Part shown: positions 31,192 to 42,099 of the stretch, piece after piece | How the letters are laid out: each line of letters starts with the position of its first letter | Numbering within the stretch: position 1 is the first letter of the stretch | NCBI RefSeq assembly: GCF_050947875.1 | Contig: NC_134573.1 | Location: forward strand, 46,882,115 to 46,946,114 | DNA: 64,000 bases | Direction of reading: 5' to 3' | DNA from: Dermacentor variabilis | Taxonomy: Eukaryota; Arthropoda; Arachnida; Ixodida; Ixodidae | The notes under the pieces: model-generated | What the model was told of the DNA's origin: nothing | What the model saw: only the letters and a program-made list of their open reading frames with translations | Databases searched by the model: none | Translations under genes and position numbers: made by a program

Positions 31192-31639
31192 CTGTCGTCC
31201 TTGAAAGATCATTCAGGTCGCCTCGCTCGATGGACGCTTCGCCTGCAAGAGTATGCTATTCGAGTGATGTACCGCTCTGGCCGTTAACATTCGCACGCGG
31301 ATGCCTTGTCTCGCTCCCCAGTGTCAGGCCAGCCCAATCATCAGAAGGTACAAATATGAGAGTCCTCCCTCACCGCCATGGATATGCGGAGCAGAAGGAT
31401 CCATGGATTGTTGCTATGCTGGCTATTCTGTGAGACCAATCAGCGCCTTCTACTGGCCGTACATTGCGTCGGCAAGCCCCCCACTTTGATGTTCTTGACG
31501 GGCTCCTATAGAGCCGTAACTACCTCTCGGACGGGCGCAAATGGTTACTCGTGGTTCCTCGGCATCTACGTTCGGGCATATGTGCAGCGTTTCACGATGA
31601 CCCGCAATGCGCACATGCAGGAGTACTAAAAACACGCGC

Positions 31640-32640
31640 GCGCCTGCGAATTCCTTATTACTGGCGCGGGATGTACTGATTCGCCCGCCAATATGTCCGC
31701 TCCTACCTCGCTTGCCAACGCCGCAAGAATACACCTCATGCCTGAGCTACTGCACTGCAACTATTGCCTTGTCCAGGACGGTCCTCTGACCGGGTCGGAG
31801 TTGATATTTATTGGCCCCCTCCCAGTACTTCAGATGGCAACCACTGGATGATAGTGGCGATAGACCATCTCACACGCTACGCCGAAACTTCGCCTGTGCC
31901 CCACGCATCTGCGCGGGATGTTGCCTGGTTCCTTCTGCGTAACATCATACTTCGCCATGGAGTCCCCAGTGAATTTCTGAGCGACAGAGGCCGCGTCTTT
32001 CTGTCAGATGTTATAGAAGCCCTGCTCAAGGAATTCAGCGCAATTCACCGTACATATACTGCATACCACCCGCAAACTAATGGCATGACTGATCGCTTTA
32101 ACCGCACTCTTGGCGATATGGTAGCCATGTACGCCGCATGTGACCAAACCTATTGGGAACGAATTCTACCCTTCATGGCGTACGCTTATAATACCGCCAC
32201 ACAGACCACTACAGGATTTTCCCCGTTCTTTCTTCTTCACGGACGCGAGCCTTCCTGCACAATGGACACCATCCTTCCGTATCGCCGCGACACAACGGAA
32301 GCTACTACCCTATCCGAGGCTCCTGCATGCGCGGAAGAGTGCCTGAAGCTCGCCCGAACATTTACTTCGGAAAACCAGCAGCGACAGAAGCACCTTCGGG
32401 ATGTTCCCTCTACTCCGGCACCCTATGCCCCTGACTCACTAGTCTGCTTTGGGCTCCCACAACCAGCCCTGGACTTTCAGCCAAGGTTCTGTCCAAGTAC
32501 CAGGGTCCCTTCCGTGTCGTCAGTCAAACGTCTCCTGTGAACTATTTGACAGAACCCCTTGAGCTGTCCTCCGATAAGCGCCGCCGAGGGCGCGAAATCG
32601 TGCATGTTGAGCGCCTCAAGCCGTACTTTGATCCACCTGT
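31640..32640 (+). pseudogene. Integrase of the old Gypsy element
   Basis: After a degraded linker and finger region, the frame from 31764 gives the core: VGVDIYWPPPS (first Asp), FLSDRGRVFLS (second Asp) and YHPQTNGMTDRFNRTL, where the third acidic residue is Asp in place of Glu. The C-terminal region decays after about 32460. It would have inserted the cDNA into chromosomes. Confidence 0.85.
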
Positions 32641-32692
32641 GTTATCTTGCCCGTAGGTCGCCGATACCGCTCCTCTTCTCCGGGGAGGCAAT

Positions 32693-32848
32693 TTTACTGG
32701 AGAACTAGCAGCAGAAACTGCTTCGACAAACACGACGACAACGAGTGGTTGGAAGCCTGGTGCCTGTGTTGCCGAAGCTCTGTGTCCGCTCACTGCGGTG
32801 CTCTGCTATCTGAGCGCTTTATGAATTGAGCTATAACGCCTCTTGACA
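32693..32848 (+). repeat. 3' LTR (156 bp)
   Basis: It matches 27626-27784 with roughly 18 differences and ends CGCCTCTTGACA. The first bases are TTTAC in place of TGTAC. A purine-rich GGGGAGGCAA precedes it at 32682-32691 (likely polypurine tract). Confidence 0.88.
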
Positions 32849-33914
32849 TTACGTATTCTTGCATTAACTACCTGAACAGAACATGAAGCAATTCAAACAG
32901 AGGTTTACTTGGATGAGCATGTTTAGAAAAGGTAACTACTCGTAGCGCCCATTTTTGAAGACTGACGACAGGTTCAACATAGGTTTTGTACGTACTGCCC
33001 CAAGACGTTAAAGAATAACATAGGTGACTGTGCATAATACCAAAGTAAAATATCCAGAACTTGTGGGTAAAAACATCGACAGGCTTTTAAGAATACATGA
33101 CAACCATACGCCAACTTGGAACATACCTTACCCCTGCGCAGAGTAACAGACTGGAGCGCACTATCTCAGTTCGACCTCTCTGTCCTCCCTATCATTAAAT
33201 TCTATTCTTCTAACCTTACCGATTTGATATTTCCCATGTATATCAGATTCAAAGGGTCTGTCCCTCTCTCACACACACACATGCACACGCACACGTGCAC
33301 GATCCGTCCCCTCTCATCATCAAAACTCCACCCTGCTGCAAGATGTAAACGCAACAGGAGCGACGTCCTGCCCTTCCCAATCGGCGAGGGCAAAGGTTGC
33401 CTCCGTTGAGGTGATGCAGTGTCCAATCTCCATTCCGGTCAGACAAGGATCCATTTCGCTTTTCTAGGCATCGCCGATGCTCTAGGAAAAGGTTCTTGAG
33501 TGCGGTTAAATAAATACGTGTGGTTAAATAAATACAGGAACAGAAAAATACAAGGTTTGAGCAACATTTCATGATCTACATTGTTGTTCTGTTTCGACCA
33601 GACAAGAATGGTGTATGTAGAGATAACTGCATGCAGAAATGGCATATCATTTTCTTTTGCCTATAAATGCAACACTATAAGAGATATATAAGCGTAAAAT
33701 TGTGTTTCATGCGGTTTGTCAAGCAGTGTTCCCTAAATTGAACAAGATTTAAACAGATATACCAGAATAAGCTTTCAGTGTTCTTTCCTGAACATCACTA
33801 TAGTAGCAGTCACAGCGTCAAAACGGTTAAAAAACGTAGGGTGAGATAACACACATCCCAAGTGGTGCCAGGCACTGACTGAGACCAATGCTGGTTAGGT
33901 ATAGCATGCCTACC
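32849..33914. other. Intronic or spacer sequence
   Basis: No gene was recognised. A CA-rich run lies at 33271-33300. The region sits between the old Gypsy element and the Harbinger N-terminal exon. Confidence 0.4.
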
Positions 33915-34260
33915 TCCTGAGTGCAATAGCGAGCAGTGCACGTGAGGGCAGTGGTTCGCGCACGACGTGAAGCCTTGTGAAACCTTCGACAAGTCAGTGC
34001 AGGGCTTCAAAGGTTTCCCGTGACATCCTGTAATACATTTTGAAGTATTCCTTGTCTCCCACACACACAAAAGATTTATCCTTTTCCATGTGTATCTATA
34101 GGAACCCCGGGGCAATTGCTTCCTGTACAAGTTCGAACTGGCCGTTGTGTAGAATTCCGACTCCTGCTTCCGGTTCTCCCAAGTAGGGCGTACCCACAAG
34201 CACCAGTGGCTTAGGAGCTTCATGAAGAATTTCTTTTTCTCCAGCTCACACAGTTCATTT
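33915..34260 (-). pseudogene. PIF/Harbinger N-terminal exon (exon 1 of the split gene)
   Basis: The minus strand reads WVRPTWENRKQESEFYT, then after a frameshift KEYFKMYYRMSRETFEALH, a stop, LVEGFTRLHVVREPLPSRA and LLAIALR. These match the order of N-terminal Harbinger transposase motifs (W-R-P, F-x-RMS-x-TF, IAL). The exon ends at 33915 with CAGGAG|GTAGGC, a good donor. Joining it to the acceptor TTCTTGAG|GTACC before 26197 restores frame at YLAFG. It could instead be a separate Harbinger fragment. Confidence 0.7.
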
Positions 34261-34566
34261 AAAAAAAAGCTTCACGGTATCCAGGACGGGAGCCCACGTA
34301 CCCACCCGGTCGTCACTGTCGTCAACTTCATCGCTACGAGTTGTGCCAGGTGCTTGCACACTCAATAGTAGCTTCTTTTTTTTCCAAAAGCAAATACTCC
34401 TGCAAGAGAAGAGCTGTGGCTTCCATAGTACTGCAACCACGAAACCAGAGTGCAGAACACGAACCCACGCCACCGACTCCGCACTAGCCGCACGCTCATA
34501 CTTGCGGTGTTGTACAGCATTTCACTCGCCACATCTGCAGTCTCATCATCATCATCATCAGCCTAG

Positions 34567-37521
34567 TTACGCCCACTGCAGGGCAAAGGCCTCTCCCATA
34601 CTTCTCCAACTACCCCGGTCATGTACTAATTGTGGCCATGTTGTCCCTGCAAACGTCTTAATTTCATCCGCCCACCTAACTTTCTGCCGCCCCCTGCTAC
34701 GCTTCCCTTCCCTTGGAATCCAGTCCGTAACCCTTAATGACCATCGGTTATCTTCCCTCCTGCCCATTTCTTTTTCTTGATTTCAACTAAGTTGTTGTTT
34801 ACCCGCGTTTGTTGCCTCACCCAATCTGCTCTTTTCTTATCCCTTAACGTTACACCCATCATTCTTCTTTCCATAGCTCGTTGCGTCGTCCTCAATTTCA
34901 GCAGAACCCTTTTCGTAAGCCTCCAGGTTTCTGCCCCATATGTGAGTACTGGTAACACACAGCTGTTATACACTTTCCTTTTTAGGGATAGTGGCAACCT
35001 GCTGTTCATGATTTGAGAATGCCTGCCAAACGCACCCCAGCCCATTCTTATTCTTCTGGTTATTTCAGTCTCATGATCCGGATCCGTGGTCACTACCTGC
35101 CCTAAGTAGATGTATTCCCTTACCACTTCCAGTGCTTCGCTACCTATCGTAAACTGCTGTTCTCTTCCGAGACTGTTAAACAATACTTTAGTTTTCTGCA
35201 AATTAATTTGCAGACCCACCCTTCTGCTTTGCCTCTCCTGGTCAGTGAGCATGCATTGCAATTGGTCTCCTGAGTTACTAAGCAAGGCAATATCATCAGC
35301 GAATCGCAAGTTGCTAAGGTATTCTCCATCAACTTTTATCCCCAATTCTTCCCACTCCAGGCCTCTGAATACCTCCTGTAAACATGATGTGAATAGCATT
35401 GGAGATATCGTATCTCCCTGTCAGACGCCTTTCTTTATAGGGATTTTGTTGCTTTCGTTGTGGAGGACTACGGTGGCTGTGGAGCCGCTATAGATATCTT
35501 CCAGTATTTTTAAATATGGCTCATCTACACCCTGATTCCGTAATGCCTCCATGACGGCTGAGGTTTCGACTGAATCAAAAGCTTTCTCGTAATCAATGAA
35601 AGCTATATATAAGGGTTGGTTATATTCTGCACATTTCTCTATCACTTGATTGACAGTGTGAATATGGTCTATTGTTGAGTAGCCTTTACGGAATCCTGCC
35701 TGGTCCTTTGGTTGACAGAAGTCTAAGGTGTTCCTGATTCTATTTGCGATTACCTTAGTAAATACTTTGTAGGCAACGGACAGTAAGCTGAACGGTCTAT
35801 AATTTTTTAAGTCTTTGGCACCCCCTTTCTTATGGATTAGGATTATGTTAGCGTTCTTCCAAGATTCCGGTACGCTCGACGTTATGAGGCATTGCGTATA
35901 CAGGGTGGCCAGTTTCTCTAGAACAATCTGCCCACCATCCTTCAACAAATCTGCTGTTACCTGATCCTCCCCAGCTGCCTTCCCCCTTTGCATATCTCCC
36001 CAGGCTTTCTTCTTCCGGCGTTACCTGTGGGATTTCAAATTCCTCTAGGCTATTCTCTCTTCCACTATCGTCGTGGGTGCCACTCGTACTGTATAAATCT
36101 CTATAGAACTCCTCAGCCACTTGAACTATCTCATCCATATTAGTAACGATATTGCCGGCTTTGTCTCTTAACGCACACATCTGATTCTTGCCTATTCCTA
36201 GTTTCTTCTTCACTGTTTTTAGGCTTCCTCCGTTCCTGAGAGCCTGTTCAATTCTATCCATATTATAGTTTCTGATGTCCGCTGTCTTACGCTTGTTGAT
36301 TAACTTAGAAAGTTCTGCCAGTTCTATTCTAGCTGTAGGGTTAGAGGCTTTCATACATTGGCGTTTCTTGATCAGATCTTTCGTCTCCTGCGATAGCTTA
36401 CTGGTTTCCTGTATAACGGCGTTACCACGGACTTCTATTGCGCACTCCTTAATGATGCCCATGAGATTGTCGTTCATTGCTGCAACACTAAGGTCCTCTT
36501 CCTGAGTTAAAGCCGAGTACCTGTTCTGTAGCTTGATCCGGAATTCCTCTAGTTTCCCTCTTACCGCTAACTCATTGATCGGCCTCTTGTGTACCAGTTT
36601 CTTCCGTTCCCTCCTCAAGTCTAGGCTAATTCGAGTTCTTACCATCCTATGGTCACTGCAGCGTACCTTGCCGAGCACGTCTACATCTTGTATGATGCCA
36701 GGGTTCGCGCAGAGTATGAAGTCGATTTCATTTCTAGTCTCACCATTCGGACTCCTCCACGTCCACTTTCGACTAACCCGCTTGCGGAAAAAGGTGTTCA
36801 TTATCCGCATATTATTCTGTTCTACAAACTCTACTAATAATTCTCCTCTGCTATTCCTAGAGCCTATGCCATATTCCCCCACTGACTTGTCTCCAGCCTG
36901 CTTCTTGCCTACCCTGGCATTGAAGTCGCCCATCAGTATAGTGTATTTTGTTTTGACTTTACCCATCGCCGATTCCACGTCTTCATAAAAGCTTTCGACT
37001 TCCTGGTCATCATGACTGCATGTAGGGGCATAGACTTGTACCACCTTCAATTTGTACCTCTTATTAAGCTCCACAACAAGACCTGCCACCCTCTCGTTAA
37101 TGCTATAGAATTCCTGTATGTTACCAGCTATTTCCTTATTAATCAGGAATCCGACTCCTAGTTCTCGTCTCTCTGCTAAGCCCCGGTAACACAGTACATG
37201 CCCGCTTTTTAGCACTGTATATGCTTCTTTTGTCCTCCTAACCTCACTGAGCCCTATTATATCCCATTTACTACCCTCTAATTCCTCCAATAACACTGCT
37301 AGACTCGCCTCACTAGATAGCGTTCTAACTTTAAACGTTGCCAGGTTCAGATTCCAATGGCGGCCTGTCCGGAGCCAGGTATTCTTAGCACCCTCTGCAG
37401 CGTCACAGATCTGACCGCCGCCGTGGTCAGTTGCTTCGCGGCTGCTGGGGACTGAGGGCCGGGGTTTGATTGTTGTATTCATATAGGAGGTTGTGGCCAA
37501 GTACTGCACCAGTGTGGCCAA
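34567..37521 (-). pseudogene. Endonuclease-reverse transcriptase of RTE copy B
   Basis: The 5' frame (37521-35848, 557 codons) encodes the APE-type endonuclease: LNLATFKVRTLS, IGLSEVRR, VVQVYAPT, LMGDFNARVG, SDHRMVRTR, then the linker and the start of RT. A frameshift near 35990 moves into KDLKNYRPFSLLSVAYKVF, QAGFRKGYSTIDHIHT and AFIDYEKAFDSVET. A further break near 35420 leads to LRFADDIALLSNSGDQL with both catalytic Asp residues present, and then the C-terminal region. RTE proteins are about 1000 residues, and this copy spans that length with about four breaks. It nicks the target and copies its own RNA there. Confidence 0.9.
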
Positions 37522-37644
37522 TCCTGCTCTGGTGAGAGAGTGTGTTACCGGTTCTGGTCACCGGGATCAGGCCGCACTCCAGGCCTGTTTGTGCAATTTT
37601 CTCAACACACGTTTTTTTTTTTTGTATTTTCCGGTGGGGAATTG

Positions 37645-37702
37645 CGCGGCACCGAGATTTGAATCACGGTCCTTTTGCACTGGAGACGGATACTCTACCG
37701 TC
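37645..37702 (-). repeat. tRNA-like head at the 5' end of RTE copy B
   Basis: On the minus strand, an A-box-like ACGGTAGAGTATCC and a B box TGATTCAAATC (37656-37666) are followed by GGTGCCG...CCACCGG. The same module lies at 55270-55335 upstream of copy E. The SINE TSD CCCGCAGGAGTT (37703-37714 and 37955-37966) shows that the head continued beyond 37702 before the SINE inserted. Confidence 0.7.
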
Positions 37703-37714
37703 CCCGCAGGAGTT

Positions 37715-37954
37715 AAACTAAAAATCGGATTATGGGGTTTTGCGTGACAAAACCACTTTCTGATTATGCACGCCGTAGTGGAGGACTCCCAAAATTTCGA
37801 CCACCTGGGGTTCTTTAACGTGCACCGAATTCTAAGTACACGGGTGTTTTCGCATTTCGCCCCCATCGAAATGCGGCCGCCGTGGCCGGGGTCCGATCCC
37901 GCGACCTCGTGCTCACCAGTCTAGCACCATAACCACTGAGCAACCACGGCGGGT
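37715..37954 (-). repeat. Full-length tRNA-derived SINE with a 12-bp TSD
   Basis: This is the same family as 1930-2171. Its exact 12-bp TSD is CCCGCAGGAGTT at 37703-37714 and 37955-37966. The minus strand begins ACCCGCCGTGGTTGCTCAG and has a B box GGGATCGGACC near 37893-37903. It inserted into the tRNA-like head of RTE copy B and so is younger than that copy. Confidence 0.92.
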
Positions 37955-37966
37955 CCCGCAGGAGTT

Positions 37967-38428
37967 GTACGCCTCATTTAACCTACAGTGGTGCCCTATT
38001 TGATCAGTCAAGGTGGGCCAATCTGAGCTCGTTTATACCGCATGGATGGCACTCGGCTAGAGAACCTGGTATTTATGACCTGCACATGTGTGGCCACACA
38101 TAATTGAGGATATATAATTTTTTTTAGGAGGGTTTCCGTACAGTGATAAAATGAAGGAAAAGACATTAAAAAGAAAGAAAAAAAAGGGGGGGGAAAAGGA
38201 ACATAACTTGTAATTTGAACTCGTGATCCTTCAATGTTGCCCGGAAAGGTAGCTCAGCCGGTTGGTTCGTCAAGCCAGCGGTTACTTTCAAGCGCCATAG
38301 CTCCTGCTCCGAGCCTCATACTTATGTGGAAAGGGGCTGGTGTTGTCCGCGACAGTCGAAGGCATAATTTCTTGGAAAAATGGCCGCCAGAGGAGCAGCG
38401 TGAACTCGAGCGGCTTTAGAGACTAGGA
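37967..38428. other. Spacer with a weak tRNA-like A box
   Basis: No gene was recognised. An A-rich stretch (38150-38200) precedes GGTAGCTCAGCCGGTTGG (38248-38265), which resembles a pol III A box, but no B box follows at tRNA spacing. Confidence 0.35.
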
Positions 38429-38665
38429 AAACTGCCTTACAATATTTAGACTTGAGGGGAAGCTTCGTTAACAAACTATAACACGGCAATCAGCACTCGA
38501 ATACGACGAGAGAAATTATTGAGACGTGGAAAATTCCCTTGAAATAAATCTGGTTTGCGAGACAAATGCTTGTATGTATTGAATCTCTTCAAAGATGAGG
38601 GGGGAAATATGCGCTCACCGAGAGGGCATCGTCAGCACGAGACCACCACCAGGCACCTTACGGGG
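38429..38665. repeat. Left 237-bp direct repeat flanking the satellite
   Basis: It is nearly identical to 40389-40625, with only about three differences by eye. The first roughly 75 bp are the start of the 299-bp satellite unit and the remainder is unique to these two copies. The close match indicates a recent duplication or conversion. Confidence 0.93.
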
Positions 38666-38992
38666 ATGTGGACAGCTTCGCGGCCGGAACGAAGCCTCCC
38701 CTCTCCGCCGGCCAAGCGTGGAAAACGCGCTTTCCGATCGCTCAAGGTTGCGCAGGAATAGTATAGCTCTAGCGTCTAGGAAAAGCTTTAACAGGTGCGA
38801 GGGCGGCACGCATAGCGTGGGAAGCTAGCCGCCGGAATAGCTATCTCAAGTACTGCTGCTGGCGAGGGCGAAATACCTTCGTGTAATTATAATAACCCTA
38901 ATAGGACTTCTTTCAAAGAAAAAGAAAGAAAAAAAAGGGAAACGGCTCAGAAGGCTATACTTCGAGAGCTATGACTGATGCTTTTCTATATA
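38666..38992. other. Unique segment inside the repeat locus
   Basis: GC-richer sequence with no gene recognised. It ends with TAATTATAATAACCCTAATA (38885-38904), which echoes the satellite unit, so it may be an insertion into an ancestral unit. Confidence 0.4.
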
Positions 38993-40460
38993 TATGTATT
39001 CATCTCATCTATGGGATCGCATGCGCGCGCTGTTTCTTTGTCTCTGCCTGTAGTAGTTAAGAGAGCCAGTTTAAGGGCGGAGAAGAGGGAAGGAAAGGAA
39101 AGCAAACTTGCAGCGCCGTGGTTTTAAAGCGCAACCGTGGTAGAGAAACGGAAAGGCGATATAAGCATGCGTGTCCATGATACGCACACGACAAACTGCC
39201 TTACAATATTTAGACTTGAGGGGAAGCTTCGTTAACAAACTATAACACGGCAATCAGCACTCGAATATAATTATAACCCTAATAATAATTGTAAATATTC
39301 ATCTCATCTATAGGATCTAAAGCGCGCGCTGTTTCTTTGTCTCTGCGTGTAGTAGTTAAGAGAGCCAGTTTAAGGGCGGAGAAGAGGGAAGGAAAGGAAA
39401 GCAAACTTGCAGCGCCGTGGTTTTAAAGTGCAACCGTGGTAGAGAAACGGAAAGGCGATATAAGCATGCGTGGCCATGATACGCACACGACAAACTGCCT
39501 TACAATATTTAGACTTGAGGGGAAGCTTCGTTAACAAACTATAGCACGGAAATCAGCACTCGAATATAATTATAACCCTAATAATAATTGTAAATATTCC
39601 TGTCATCTATAGGATCTAAAGCACGCGCAGTTTCTTTGTCTCTGCGTGTAGTAGTTAAGAGAGCCAATTTAAGGGCGGAGAAGAGGGAAGAAAAGGAAAG
39701 CAAACTTGCAGCGCCGCGGTTTTAAAGCGCAACCGTGGTAGAGAAACGGAAAGGCGATATAAGCATGCGTGGCCATGATACGCACACGACAAACCGCCTT
39801 ACAATATTTAGACTTGAGGGGAAGCTTCGTTAACAAACTATAACACGGAAATCAGCACTCGAATATAATTATAACCCTAATAATAATTGTAAATATTCCT
39901 CTCATCTATAGGATCCAAAGCACGCGCAGTTTCTTTGTCTCTGCGTGTAGTATTTAAGAGAGCCAGTTTAAGGGCGGAGAAGAGGGAAGGAAAGGAAAGC
40001 AAACTTGCAGCGCCGTGGTTTTAAAGTGCAACCGTGGTAGAGAAACGGAAAGGCGATATAAGCATGCGTGGCCATGATACGCACACGACAAACTGCCTTA
40101 CAATATTTAGACTTGAGGGGAAGCTTCGTTAGCAAACTATAACACGGAAATCAGCACTCGAATATAATTATAACCCTAATAATAATTGTAAATATTCCTC
40201 TCATCTATAGGATCTAAAGCACGCGCAGTTTCTTTGTCTCTGCGTGTAGTAGTTAAGAGAGCCAGTTTAAGGGCGGAGAAGAGGGAAGGAAAGAAAAGCA
40301 AACTTGCACCGCCGTGGTTTTAAAGTGCAACCGTGGTAGAGAAACGGAAAGGCGATATAAGCATGCGTGGCCATGATACGCACACGACAAACTGCCTTAC
40401 AATATTTAGACTTGAGGGGAAGCTTCGTTAACAAACTATAACACGGCAATCAGCACTCGA
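38993..40460. repeat. Satellite array, 299-bp unit, about five copies
   Basis: The mark GAGCCAGTTTAAGGGCGG recurs at 39063, 39362, 39661, 39960 and 40259, exactly 299 bp apart. Another mark, AAACTGCCTTACAATATTT, recurs at 39193, 39492, 39791, 40090 and 40389. Units differ by only a few bases. Short antisense open frames inside the units (for example 39071-39253 and 40267-40449) recur only because the DNA does. Confidence 0.97.
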
Positions 40461-40625
40461 ATACGACGAGAAAAATTATTGAGACGTGGAAAATTCCCTT
40501 GAAATAAATCTGGTTTGCGAGACAAATGCTTGTATGTATTGAATCTCTTAAAAGATGAGGGGGGAAATATGCGCTCACCGAGAGGGCATCGTCAGCACGA
40601 GACCACCACCAGGCACCTTACGGGG
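40389..40625. repeat. Right 237-bp direct repeat flanking the satellite
   Basis: Partner of 38429-38665. Sequence similarity stops sharply at 40625 (ACGGGG then CAGTC, against ATGTGG on the left). Confidence 0.93.
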
Positions 40626-42099
40626 CAGTCTAAGCGATCGTAAATTCTCAACGCTTTTAAACATTGAAAAAGGTGTGCTTATTCTATTTTGAAATAGTAA
40701 GAAAATTCTAATATTTCACTAGTTTCCATGCTATTCTTATTGAACGATTCATTGCCAGCTTACTTCGTGAGCAGATGGAAACCTCGGGCGTCACTGCTAT
40801 GGAAGTCGCGCTGTCGCAGTCGCATGTGAAAGCTGTCAGCGGAAATTGCACTGCGACATGTGCGGCAGAGCGATTCTTTTCGCCCCAATCGCGCCATGTG
40901 AAACAGGCTAGAGGCGTCAAATGCCACTGAGGAACGCGCCTCGCAAACGGAGAAGCGAGAGAGACAGCTGAGAGCCGTAGAGGCACACGACGCGGAAACG
41001 CAGGAGCGGAGAGCCGTGGATCACGCGCGTCGCCGGCCCCGCGGCGGTGCCGCTACGGCTCGGGAAGGGACGGCGAGGGGGAGTGGACGGTAGCGGCGAG
41101 AGTCACCGCAACGGCGCTGTGCGGAGGAAGCGGGCGAGAGGATAGGCGAGAACACGTTATCCGGCTTTGGAGGACAAGGGGAGGGCAAGGCTCGCGCCAC
41201 GCGCAAGAAACGGCAGCAGGAGCGCCCGCAGCTGTAGCAGCGTGGGGATGATGACCTTGGTTACGGCGAGGCCGACGGCGGCGCAGAACGCGGGAACGGG
41301 TGCCAAAGAGCTAGACTAAAAAAAACTCACTGGCGTCGTCAACCTTCACGACGACGCGGTCAGTCGAAAAGTTTCGCGGGCGGCGCACTCGACTGTGCGC
41401 CGCCCGCGCTTACGTGTTTCAGTAGTTCTGTTATCGTGCAGTGCTGCGCCGGTTTTTCTGACTCGCGAGACTCGCACAAACTGCAAGTAGCGGAGAATGC
41501 CACGTCCATGTGATGTAGCGGGATTCCCGAACGGTCCGCGCCACGTGACCAAGAGCAGTCGCAGAGGCGAATCCAACGCTCTATCTTGATTCGACTTCTC
41601 CATGCTTCTCCACGGCCTCGCGTTTGCGTTTTCAGCGCAAAACCGTAGCACTGTCTGCCGGGTGCCGTTTTACTAGTAGACGGCAGTAAAGGGCGGTGAT
41701 GGCGTGTACAATGTCACGACTCCCCGCTCAGTGGGCGGGCGATTAGAATTGCGCCACAGGTCTGCAGGCCCTACAGACGCAATTTTCTCGTAAGCTCTAT
41801 TCTCGGCGCGAAGCAAGCGCTGCGAGGTTTCTGGAAGGGTATTTCAACAGTTCACATCGACTTGGTAGCTGCCTTAAATGTCCCTTTGAGCAGCTTGAAT
41901 GCGTCACATAATAGGTTCATGCGTATTGACCTTCAATACAACCCCCAGAACTGCGATAAGCCATCCAATGGAGTTGTTGCTGTAGGCTAGCTGGTGCTGT
42001 TTGCAATACATTCCTCTTAACGGTACGTGTGTGTGCTTCGTATTGTCTCCGCAGTGTCTGTTTTCGCGGTATTAGAAAAAATGCATAGAATTCTATCCC
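40626..42099. other. GC-rich upstream region of the M13-like gene
   Basis: CpG-rich DNA at about 40920-41420 without a convincing frame, then mixed sequence up to the M13-like start. CTCCGCAG at 42047-42054 could be a splice acceptor of a 5'-UTR intron. No TATA box was identified. Confidence 0.4.
41375..41408. repeat. GC hairpin, 14-bp perfect arms
   Basis: CGCGGGCGGCGCAC (41375-41388), loop TCGACT, then GTGCGCCGCCCGCG (41395-41408). It is a stable potential hairpin in GC-rich sequence. Function is unknown. Confidence 0.85.

Larger units (their letters stand above)
27626..32848 (+). mobile_element. Old Ty3/Gypsy retrotransposon with short LTRs
   Basis: A 5.2-kb element with LTRs at 27626-27784 and 32693-32848. 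The domain order is the usual one: Gag, protease, RT, RNase H, integrase. Frame changes and stops are found in every domain. The LTRs match at roughly 88% by eye, so it is much older than the element at 5159-12033. No clear TSD remains. It lies inside the proposed long intron of the Harbinger gene. Confidence 0.9.
34543..37702 (-). mobile_element. RTE-clade LINE, copy B (nearly full length)
   Basis: A 3.2-kb copy with a (TCA)n tail at 34543-34560, the conserved 3' end, a broken ORF, a 5' region with GACTGAGGGCCGGGGTTTG (37449-37467) and a tRNA-like head at about 37645-37702. A SINE (37715-37954) has inserted into the head. It is the most complete RTE copy in the window. Confidence 0.9.

Noticed and set aside
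39071..40449. Repeated 60-codon minus-strand ORFs in the satellite
   Set aside because: They recur only because the DNA unit recurs. The period is not a multiple of three, and there is no domain.
38993..40460. CRISPR array
   Set aside because: Units are 299 bp with no spacer-repeat alternation, and the context is eukaryotic.
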